A stretch of 5,908 nucleotides of DNA from Burkholderiales bacterium. GTDB taxonomy: Bacteria > Pseudomonadota > Gammaproteobacteria > Burkholderiales > Thiobacillaceae. Within the stretch, counting starts at the first letter, position 1, and each line of letters opens with the position of its first letter. Position numbers and translations under genes: made by a program. The notes below the pieces were generated by a model. It was not told the DNA's origin and did not search any database. It was given only the letters and a program-made list of their open reading frames with translations. The stretch covers positions 1 to 5,908 of the forward strand of contig SXTL01000046.1 in assembly GCA_005790965.1 (NCBI GenBank), given 5' to 3'. Shown here one piece after another: positions 1 to 5,154 of the stretch.

Positions 1-1529
1 CGGTGAAGTTCGCGGCTGAGGATGTCGCGGCCTTCCTCGATGTTGCGGTCCATTTCCTGTAGGCGGAACCATTGCCGCACCTTGTTGCGCGCCCGGCTGG
101 TTTTCAGGTAGCCCAAGGACGGGTTCATCCAGTCGCGGCTTGGCGTGCCCTGTTTGGCGGTCAGAATCTCGACCCGCTGGCCGGTCTTGAGTGGGGTGTC
201 AAGCGGCACTAGCAGGCCATCGACTTTGGCGCCGCGACAGCGATGGCCAAGGTCCGTGTGGAGGGCGTAGGCAAAGTCGAGCGGCGTAGCGCCCTGGGTT
301 AAGGCGATGACACGGCCTTGCGGCGTTAATGCGAAAACTTCGTCCTGAAACAGTTCATGGTGAAAGTGGTGCGCGAGCGCATCGCTGTCGGCGATTTCCT
401 GGCGCCAGGCAAGGAGTTGGCGCACCCAGGCGATTTTTTCCTGCAGGTGGGCTTGGCTATTTCCGCCGCCTTCCTTGTAACGCCAGTGGGCGGCCACGCC
501 GAGTTCGGATTCGTGGTGCATGGCGTGGGTTCGGATCTGCACCTCCAGAGCCTTGTTTTCCGGGCCGATGACGGCGGTGTGCAGGCTTTGATAGCCGTTT
601 CCTTTGGGGCGCGAGATGTAGTCGTCAAACTGGCCGGGGATGGGCTGCCACAAACTGTGGACGATGCCGAGGACAAGGTAGCAGTCCTTGATGTCGTCAA
701 CCAGAACCCGAACGGCGCGCACATCGTAGAGTTCATCAAAGCTGAGCCCCTTCTTGCGCATCTTGGCGAGGATGCTGGCAATGTGTTTGGGGCGGCCGGC
801 AACATCGAAAGGGGAAAGCTTGGCCTCGGTGAGCGCCTGGGTTAATTCTGTCTTGATCTGCTCAATGGAGTGCTCTCGAGCGCCGCGTTTTTCGTCTAGG
901 TGGCGAGCGATGCTCTTGTAGGTGTCTGGTTCCAGATAGCGGCAAGCGAGGTCTTCGAGTTCCCATTTGAACTGCCAGACGCCGAGGCGGTTGGCGAGCG
1001 GGGCGTAGAGCTTGCGGGCTTCAAGGGCGGCCTGTTCGCGCCAGGCAGGATCAGCATGGGCCAGTTCGCGCAGGGTCTGAGTGCGCTCGGCGAGCTTGAT
1101 CAGTACCACGCGCAGGTCGTCCGACATGGCCAGTAGCATGTGCCGCAACAACTCTTCTTGACCACCCTCGACTTCGGTCAGGAGGTGATCCATACGGTTG
1201 AGGCGGGCGGCACCCAGAGCCAGGGAGGCGATGTGAGGCCCGTAGAGTTTGTTTAGTCGCTCCGGGTTGAGCTGGTCTTCGGGCAGGGAGGAGAGAAGGG
1301 TGGCCGCCAGTGTTTCGCCGTCAAAACCCATGCGGTCGAGCAACTGGGTGGCGCCCAAGGCGTGGGCGAGGAGCGGTGTGCCGCCGGGGGTAAGACGATC
1401 GGCGAGGATCTCGGCAACGCTTTGCCAGACTTGGCGGACCAAGGCGAATTTGTCCGGGCCGGAGGCCGATAGGCGCGCTTCGAGCTGCTTCAGCCAGTCT
1501 GTAGCCGCATGGGGTGGGTTGATTAACAC
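1..1529 (-). CDS. relA: RelA-type (p)ppGpp synthetase, 3' end beyond the left edge
   Basis: Makes the stringent-response alarmone (p)ppGpp by moving pyrophosphate from ATP to GTP/GDP, normally on stalled ribosomes. About 510 codons lie in the window and the frame is unbroken. E. coli RelA is ~744 residues, so the C-terminal regulatory part is missing. Seen: a degenerate N-terminal hydrolase domain with Ser80-Ser81 where bifunctional enzymes have His-Asp; a synthetase domain (~240-350) with RPKH at 246-249, DVRAVR with Asp269, QFDD at 300-303, NGYQSLHT at 311-318 and EVQIRT with Glu329; then a TGS domain from ~395 (PLDFAY). Asp269 and Glu329 correspond to E. coli Asp275 and Glu335. The lost HD pair points to a synthetase-only RelA rather than SpoT. 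The start is GTG at 1529, since an in-frame TAA lies two codons upstream and the next ATG is ~60 codons inside. No Shine-Dalgarno is visible. bamD lies 37 nt upstream on the same strand, so co-transcription is possible. Confidence 0.95.
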   Translation of the reverse strand, partial: MLINPPHAATDWLKQLEARLSASGPDKFALVRQVWQSVAEILADRLTPGGTPLLAHALGATQLLDRMGFDGETLAATLLSSLPEDQLNPERLNKLYGPHIASLALGAARLNRMDHLLTEVEGGQEELLRHMLLAMSDDLRVVLIKLAERTQTLRELAHADPAWREQAALEARKLYAPLANRLGVWQFKWELEDLACRYLEPDTYKSIARHLDEKRGAREHSIEQIKTELTQALTEAKLSPFDVAGRPKHIASILAKMRKKGLSFDELYDVRAVRVLVDDIKDCYLVLGIVHSLWQPIPGQFDDYISRPKGNGYQSLHTAVIGPENKALEVQIRTHAMHHESELGVAAHWRYKEGGGNSQAHLQEKIAWVRQLLAWRQEIADSDALAHHFHHELFQDEVFALTPQGRVIALTQGATPLDFAYALHTDLGHRCRGAKVDGLLVPLDTPLKTGQRVEILTAKQGTPSRDWMNPSLGYLKTSRARNKVRQWFRLQEMDRNIEEGRDILSRELH

Positions 1530-1547
1530 AACTTAGAACACAACTTA
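1525..1547 (-). repeat. 12-nt tandem duplication at the relA start
   Basis: On the minus strand TAAGTTGTGTTC is followed at once by TAAGTTGTGTTA, identical at 11 of 12 positions. The period of 12 keeps the frame. The second copy supplies both the in-frame stop and the GTG start of relA. The first copy gives an in-frame GTG-TTC-TAA mini-ORF. Function is unknown; it may be a simple replication-slippage product. Confidence 0.75.
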
Positions 1548-1565
1548 AAGCCCACTCGGTAGGCT
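1547..1565 (-). terminator. weak terminator-like hairpin between bamD and relA
   Basis: Just after the bamD TAA, the minus strand reads AGCCTAC-CGA-GTGGGCT, a 7-bp stem with one T·G pair and a 3-nt loop, followed by only TT and then AAG. The uridine tract is too short for a confident intrinsic terminator. It could be a partial terminator or a processing hairpin in a bamD-relA transcript. Confidence 0.3.
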
Positions 1566-1566
1566 A

Positions 1567-2367
1567 TTACCAGAGCTTCCACCACGGGGCGTCCTGCTTG
1601 GGGCCGCCAGAGAGCCAGACGCTTTGCGGATAGCTTTGCTTGAGCACGCGCAGGGCATCCTGCGCTAAATCTTTCATGCCCAAGTGGTCGTAACTCTGGG
1701 CCATCAGGGCGAGGGCTTCTTCGGCCGAGCTCGTGGTCTGATAGTGCTCGATGACATACTTGGTCCGATTGACGGCGGCGACATAGGCCCCGCGCTTGAA
1801 GTAGTAACGCGCCACATGCAGTTCATGAGCGCCCAAGGCATTGACCAGATGACGCATGCGGCCGCGGGCGTCTTCGCTGTAGCGGCTGTCCGGGAAGCGC
1901 TCGACCAAGACCTTGAAGGCGAGGAAGGCTTCGTGCGCGGCGCGTGGGTCGCGTTCGCTCATGTCCTGACTGCCGAGACGGGCCAGCAGACCGTTGTCCT
2001 CGATAAAGTTGACCATGCCTTTCAAATAGAGGGCGTAGTCAACATGGGGGTGAGCGGGGTGTTGCTGCAGGAAGCGGTCTAGCGTGGCGGTGGCCGACTC
2101 CGGCTCGTTATCCTTGTAATAGGCGTAGGCGACTTCAAGTTGCGCTTGGCTGGCGTGCGCGCCATAGGGATAGCGGGCCTCCAATTTTTCGAACAGCTTG
2201 ATGCCCTGCTCATAGTTGCCTTCTGCCACGGCCTCTTTGGCCATCCCAAACAGTTTTTGCGCAGACCAGTTCTTGGTTTCGTCGATCTGCTCGGGCAACA
2301 AGCTGCAACCTGGCACGGTCACGGTAATCGCCGAGGCAAACAGAAGGGAGGCTAGAATTCGGTTCAT
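1567..2367 (-). CDS. bamD: Outer membrane assembly lipoprotein BamD (ComL/YfiO)
   Basis: Essential periplasmic lipoprotein of the BAM complex, which with BamA folds and inserts beta-barrel proteins into the outer membrane. The 266-residue product begins with a short signal peptide ending in the lipobox VPGC, so Cys21 is the expected lipidated residue. The mature part is helical and tetratricopeptide-like: repeated A/Y/L patterns such as LFGMAKEAVAEGNYEQGIK (~39-57), QAQLEVAYAYYKDNEPESA and the HVARYYFKRGAYVAAVNR segment are typical BamD TPR motifs. Length fits the family (E. coli 245). The divergent position next to rluD-pgeF matches yfiO-rluD-yfiH in E. coli. ATG 2367 gives a proper signal peptide, but no Shine-Dalgarno precedes it; a GC-rich dyad ends two bases upstream instead. 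relA follows after 37 nt on the same strand. Confidence 0.95.
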   Translation of the reverse strand: MNRILASLLFASAITVTVPGCSLLPEQIDETKNWSAQKLFGMAKEAVAEGNYEQGIKLFEKLEARYPYGAHASQAQLEVAYAYYKDNEPESATATLDRFLQQHPAHPHVDYALYLKGMVNFIEDNGLLARLGSQDMSERDPRAAHEAFLAFKVLVERFPDSRYSEDARGRMRHLVNALGAHELHVARYYFKRGAYVAAVNRTKYVIEHYQTTSSAEEALALMAQSYDHLGMKDLAQDALRVLKQSYPQSVWLSGGPKQDAPWWKLW

Positions 2368-2369
2368 GG

Positions 2370-2403
2370 CGCGGTCTTCGAGAGGACGGGAAGATAGACC
2401 GCG
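2370..2403. repeat. 8-bp inverted repeat upstream of the bamD ATG
   Basis: CGCGGTCT (2370-2377) and AGACCGCG (2396-2403) are perfect inverted copies 18 nt apart. Two more pairs (TC/GA) form if T2395 is bulged. The dyad ends two bases before the bamD start codon and reaches almost to the candidate -10. It may be an operator or, in the transcript, a hairpin over the ribosome-binding region. Confidence 0.6.
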
Positions 2404-2405
2404 TG

Positions 2406-2434
2406 ATTATGCCATGCCCGTTGCCTGCTGCCTG
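2406..2434 (-). promoter_or_regulatory. candidate bamD promoter with extended -10
   Basis: The minus strand has TGG-CATAAT (2414-2406), an extended -10 with a 5/6 hexamer. A poor -35 candidate, CAGGCA (2434-2429, 3/6), lies 17 bp upstream. Transcription would start near 2400-2398, inside the distal arm of the dyad, leaving a leader of about 33 nt. Judged by eye only. Confidence 0.4.
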
Positions 2435-2456
2435 CGCCTAATGCGCTGTATCTAAT
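2428..2456 (+). promoter_or_regulatory. candidate rluD promoter
   Basis: CTGCCT (2428-2433, 3/6 to the -35) and TCTAAT (2451-2456, 5/6 to the -10) are 17 bp apart. The start would fall near 2463, leaving a leader of under 10 nt, which fits the lack of a visible Shine-Dalgarno before rluD. The -35 overlaps the proposed bamD -35 on the other strand. Weak evidence. Confidence 0.25.
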
Positions 2457-2470
2457 AACTGTGATGCGTA

Positions 2471-3394
2471 ATGTCTAAATCTCGTGGGCTGGAAATTCCA
2501 GCGGATCTTTCGGGTTTGCGTCTCGACCAAGTCGTAGCGCGCTTGCTGCCGGAGTATTCGCGCGGCCGCCTGCAACAGTGGATCGAGGCGGGTCAGATTA
2601 CCGTGGCTGGCCAAACCGTGTCGGTGCGGCACAAGGTTTATAGCGGTGATCGCATTGAGGTGGTCGTGATGTCTGTGCCGCAGGAGGCCGACCACGCGCC
2701 CGAGGCGATGGATCTGGCCGTGGTATACGAAGACGACCACATTCTGGTCATCAACAAACCGGCGGGTTTGGTGGTGCATCCAGGCGCCGGCAACTGGACC
2801 GGGACCCTCATGAACGCCTTGTTGCACCATAGCCCGGAGGCGGTCAACCTGCCGCGTGCAGGAATCGTGCATCGGCTCGACAAGGATACTTCCGGGCTGC
2901 TGGTGGTGGCCAAGACGCTGACGGCGCATACGGCGCTGGTGCGCGACCTGCAGGCTCGCACGGTCAAGAGGCTCTATCAGGCTGTGGCTTTGGGGCGCTT
3001 CGCGCAAACTTCGGGCACGGTGGACGGTGCGATTGGGCGTCACCCGACCCAGCGCACCCGCATGGCCATGGTCGCCGGGGGCAAGCCCGCGGTGACGCAT
3101 TGGCGGGTTGTGCGCCAGTTTGCGGCGGCGGCACAGGTTGAATGTCGACTGGAGACGGGACGCACGCATCAGATCCGGGTCCATCTCACCCATTTGGGCC
3201 ATCCTCTGCTCGGCGACCCGGTTTATGGCGGGCGTCGCACGACGACACAGAAGCTGCCCAAGTTTTCGCGCCAAGCCCTGCACGCCTGGCGGCTGGGGCT
3301 GACGCATCCCGTGACGGGCGAGGCCATGCAGTGGGAGGCCGCGCTGCCGCAAGATATGCAGGATCTTTTAAAGGCACTTGCTGATGCAGAGTGA
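2471..3394 (+). CDS. rluD: 23S rRNA pseudouridine synthase RluD
   Basis: By family, converts uridines 1911, 1915 and 1917 in helix 69 of 23S rRNA to pseudouridine during late large-subunit assembly in the cytoplasm. The 307-residue product has an N-terminal S4 RNA-binding domain (~16-75, LRLDQVVARLLPEYSRGRLQ) and an RluA-type catalytic domain. The catalytic motif HRLDKDTSGLLVVAKT carries the nucleophile Asp137 (Asp139 in E. coli RluD). INKPAGLVVHPG near 95-105 and GRTHQIRVH at 230-238 are other conserved blocks. RluC and other RluA paralogues share these motifs, but the bamD/pgeF neighbourhood identifies RluD. ATG 2471 is the first possible start, because an in-frame TGA lies at 2462. No clear Shine-Dalgarno is seen. 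The 3' end overlaps pgeF by 11 nt, suggesting one transcript. Confidence 0.95.
   Translation: MSKSRGLEIPADLSGLRLDQVVARLLPEYSRGRLQQWIEAGQITVAGQTVSVRHKVYSGDRIEVVVMSVPQEADHAPEAMDLAVVYEDDHILVINKPAGLVVHPGAGNWTGTLMNALLHHSPEAVNLPRAGIVHRLDKDTSGLLVVAKTLTAHTALVRDLQARTVKRLYQAVALGRFAQTSGTVDGAIGRHPTQRTRMAMVAGGKPAVTHWRVVRQFAAAAQVECRLETGRTHQIRVHLTHLGHPLLGDPVYGGRRTTTQKLPKFSRQALHAWRLGLTHPVTGEAMQWEAALPQDMQDLLKALADAE
3370..3374 (+). promoter_or_regulatory. ribosome binding site deciding the pgeF start
   Basis: AAAGG lies 9 nt before ATG 3384, inside the end of rluD. It favours this start over TTG 3378 (3 nt away) and over ATG 3408, which has no purine-rich sequence upstream. Confidence 0.5.
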
Positions 3395-4130
3395 TGGCGC
3401 CCTACTCATGCCTGATTGGCCGGCCCCCGTTGCGGTGCGCGCTTTTATGACCACGCGCCAGGGCGGGGTGAGTGCCGCCCCGTTTCATGGCCTTAACTTG
3501 GCGACGCATGTCGGCGACGATCCGGCAGCGGTGCTGCAGAACCGCGCTTTACTGCGTCGGCATCTGCCCGCTGAGCCGCTCTGGCTGAATCAAGTGCATG
3601 GCGTGGCCGTGGCCGAGACCGGGCGCGATCGGAGCGGTTGTGACGGCGACGCGGCGGTGAGTTTCGTCGCTGGCGAAGTGTGTGCGGTCATGACAGCCGA
3701 CTGTCTGCCGGTCTTGTTTTGCGATCAAGCCGGGACAGTCGTGGCGGCGGCACATGCCGGTTGGCGTGGCTTGGCGGCTGGGGTGTTGGAGGCGACCGTG
3801 GCCCGTATGGGCGTGGCGCCTGAAGCCATCCTTGCTTGGCTGGGTGCCGCCATTGGACCGAAAGTTTTTGAGGTTGGCGATGAGGTGCGCGCCACTTTTG
3901 TGAGCCAACAGCCCGAAGCGGCAGCCGCTTTCGTCAGGCAGGGTGAGCGCTGGCTGGCGGATATTTACGCGCTGGCGCGCCTGCGTCTCGCGGCGGCAGG
4001 TGTGGGGCGTGTTTATGGTGGCGGGCTGTGCACCTACACGGATTCGGAACAGTTTTATTCGTATCGGCGCGAGGCCAAGACTGGCCGTATGGCCAGCGTG
4101 GTCTGGCTGGCAACAACCAGCAGCACTTAA
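3384..4130 (+). CDS. pgeF: PgeF (YfiH), laccase-domain peptidoglycan editing factor / purine nucleoside phosphorylase family
   Basis: Member of the YfiH/YlmD multicopper-oxidase-like family (DUF152). E. coli YfiH has been linked to keeping wrong amino acids out of UDP-MurNAc peptides, while relatives act on purine nucleosides; which activity applies here cannot be read from sequence. The 248-residue product spans the single domain. The metal-site residues are present: His72 in NQVHG, Cys107 in TADCLPVLFCD and His124 in HAGWRGL, matching E. coli His71, Cys107 and His124. A C-terminal CTYTDSEQFYSYRR...GRMAS block is also typical. Start ATG 3384 is chosen for its AAAGG site; it overlaps rluD by 11 nt in another frame, indicating translational coupling. 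ATG 3408 (MPDWPAP) is a possible shorter start, because homologues align from about there. Convergent with fur. Confidence 0.93.
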   Translation: MQSDGALLMPDWPAPVAVRAFMTTRQGGVSAAPFHGLNLATHVGDDPAAVLQNRALLRRHLPAEPLWLNQVHGVAVAETGRDRSGCDGDAAVSFVAGEVCAVMTADCLPVLFCDQAGTVVAAAHAGWRGLAAGVLEATVARMGVAPEAILAWLGAAIGPKVFEVGDEVRATFVSQQPEAAAAFVRQGERWLADIYALARLRLAAAGVGRVYGGGLCTYTDSEQFYSYRREAKTGRMASVVWLATTSST

Positions 4131-4195
4131 GCACCGCTGCCGTAGCCGATATCGCGGGGTGGGAGGCTAGCCCTCTGGCCGAGAGGTTGAAGATC

Positions 4196-4215
4196 GCGCA
4201 GCGGTGTGCGCTTTT
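4196..4215 (+). terminator. candidate intrinsic terminator of rluD-pgeF
   Basis: GCGCA-GCGGTG-TGCGC forms a 5-bp GC-rich stem (4196-4211) followed by TTTT (4212-4215), 66 nt after the pgeF stop. A second perfect 5-bp hairpin, CCTCT-GGCCG-AGAGG (4172-4186), lies just before it. The stem and T-tract are short, so strength is uncertain. No clear T-tract hairpin is seen for fur on the opposite strand. Confidence 0.4.
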
Positions 4216-4260
4216 ACACAATAAGGCGGTGTGGTCAGAGCAGCAGACCTTGGGCCGGAT

Positions 4261-4692
4261 TTATTTTGGTTGGCGATGCTCGCAGTTCTTGCGGGTGCAT
4301 TCGACATACAGCGTCAGGTGGTGCTCACGGATCGTGAAGCCATGTTTCTTGGCCACGGCCTTTTGCCGGGCTTCAATCTCGACATCGTGAAACTCTTCAA
4401 CGCGGCCGCATTGCATGCAGACCATGTGATCATGATGCTCGCCCGGGTTGAGTTCAAAGACGGCCTTGTCGTTATCAAAGTGATGCCGTAGCAACAACCC
4501 GGCCTGTTCAAACTGCATAAGCACACGATAGACGGTGGCCAGACCCACATCGTAGTTTTCGGCCGTCAGGATGCGATAGACATCATCGGCGGAAAGGTGG
4601 TGACGCTCACTGGACTCAAACAACTCCAAAATGCGCTTGCGCGGCGCGGTTATCTTCAGTCCGAGGCTCTTGAGTTGATCGCCGGTCGTCAT
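4261..4692 (-). CDS. fur: Ferric uptake regulator Fur
   Basis: Dimeric cytoplasmic repressor that binds Fe(II) and then blocks iron-uptake promoters. The 143-residue product is close to E. coli Fur in length (148) and motif order. It has an N-terminal winged helix (~1-83) with GLKITAPRKRILELF at 11-25, HHLSADDVY at 31-39 and the recognition-helix block GLATVYRVLMQFEQAG at 50-65. The dimerisation/metal domain has HHDHMVCMQCGRVEEF (86-101) with His86-His87-Asp88-His89, Cys92 and Cys95, and a second CxxxxC pair, Cys132/Cys137. The CxxC and HHDH block favours Fur over Zur or PerR, though metal choice is not proven by sequence. ATG 4692 is the start; AGGAA abuts it closely, and AAAGGA lies about 12 nt upstream. 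Divergent from bamE across 63 bp; convergent with pgeF. Confidence 0.96.
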   Translation of the reverse strand: MTTGDQLKSLGLKITAPRKRILELFESSERHHLSADDVYRILTAENYDVGLATVYRVLMQFEQAGLLLRHHFDNDKAVFELNPGEHHDHMVCMQCGRVEEFHDVEIEARQKAVAKKHGFTIREHHLTLYVECTRKNCEHRQPK

Positions 4693-4719
4693 TTCCTGTG
4701 CGGGTCCTTTATAGGGTGC

Positions 4720-4750
4720 GTTATCATAGCGCGACTTATTCTCTTGTGAC
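4720..4750 (-). promoter_or_regulatory. candidate fur promoter with a Fur half-site
   Basis: The minus strand has GTCACA (4750-4745, 4/6 to the -35), a 16-bp spacer and TATGAT (4728-4723, 5/6 to the -10). TGATAAC (4726-4720) overlaps the -10 and matches six of seven bases of the Fur half-site TGATAAT, but no inverted partner half follows. The same bases read TATCAT (4722-4727) on the plus strand and could be a bamE -10, though no -35 is visible there. Confidence 0.4.
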
Positions 4751-4755
4751 CGATT

Positions 4756-5154
4756 ATGCGAAACCCTCTCTTTTTGTTCGCAATCCTGACCCTGGCGCTG
4801 TCCGGTTGCAGCCTAAATGGCAACCTGAAGGACACTCTCAAGGACAGCCTGCGCAACCCGCTCGACAAGATCCAGCCCTACAAGCTCGAGATACCGCAGG
4901 GTAATGTGATTACGCAGGAGATGGTGGATAAGCTAAAAGCCGGTATGACTCGCGCCCAGGTGCGTTTTGTCCTTGGTACGCCCTTGGTGGTCGATGCCTT
5001 CCGCACCAACCGCTGGGATTTTGTCTATACCCTGCAAAAGGGGGGCAAGACGCTAGAGTCGCGGCGCATTACGATCCTCTTTGACGGGGATCTTCTACAA
5101 GCCGTCGAGGGCAATGTGGTGGCCGCGAAACCCGTTGTCGAGGTGAAGCCATGA
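4756..5154 (+). CDS. bamE: Outer membrane assembly lipoprotein BamE (SmpA/OmlA)
   Basis: Small accessory lipoprotein of the BAM complex that stabilises the BamA-BamD interaction on the periplasmic face of the outer membrane. The 132-residue product has a signal peptide with lipobox LSGC, making Cys18 the lipidated residue. The SmpA/OmlA domain spans ~40-112, with YKLEIPQGNVITQEMVDKL and the family pattern LKAGMTRAQVRFVLGTP, then NRWDFVY and the late ITILFDGDLL strand. The tail after ~115 is short and rich in Val, Ala and Lys. E. coli BamE is 113 residues. ATG 4756 gives a clean signal peptide, though only a weak ribosome site precedes it. It is divergent from fur, and its TGA overlaps the dapB ATG, so the two are probably one operon. 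bamD, its partner, lies 2.4 kb away. Confidence 0.95.
   Translation: MRNPLFLFAILTLALSGCSLNGNLKDTLKDSLRNPLDKIQPYKLEIPQGNVITQEMVDKLKAGMTRAQVRFVLGTPLVVDAFRTNRWDFVYTLQKGGKTLESRRITILFDGDLLQAVEGNVVAAKPVVEVKP
5140..5146 (+). promoter_or_regulatory. dapB ribosome binding site inside bamE
   Basis: GAGGTGA sits 4 nt before ATG 5151 and 7 nt before the adjacent in-frame ATG 5154. Spacing favours 5154 slightly; either start reads the same frame. Confidence 0.6.

Noticed and set aside
326..805. Minus-strand frame of 159 codons within relA
   Set aside because: Out of frame with the clear RelA reading; the Ser/Thr/Pro-rich translation has no recognisable domain.
357..845. Plus-strand open frame of 162 codons opposite relA
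   Set aside because: The minus strand here encodes the conserved RelA synthetase core without interruption; the plus-strand frame is its shadow.
2438..3352. Long open frame on the minus strand (about 304 codons) opposite rluD
   Set aside because: It lies fully antisense to a gene with intact catalytic motifs; its Arg/His-rich translation resembles no family and is typical of an antisense shadow in GC-rich DNA.
4161..4260. Functional tRNA-Ser gene
   Set aside because: Only a D-arm-like stretch is present; acceptor pairing, a 7-nt anticodon loop, a variable arm and a T-arm cannot be found.
4028..4390. Plus-strand frame bridging the pgeF tail, the spacer and the fur 3' end
   Set aside because: It overlaps two well-supported genes and its translation shows no conserved features.
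4698..4904. Plus-strand frame of 68 codons overlapping the bamE start
   Set aside because: The overlapping frame at 4756 has a lipobox signal peptide and the BamE domain, so this one is a shadow.
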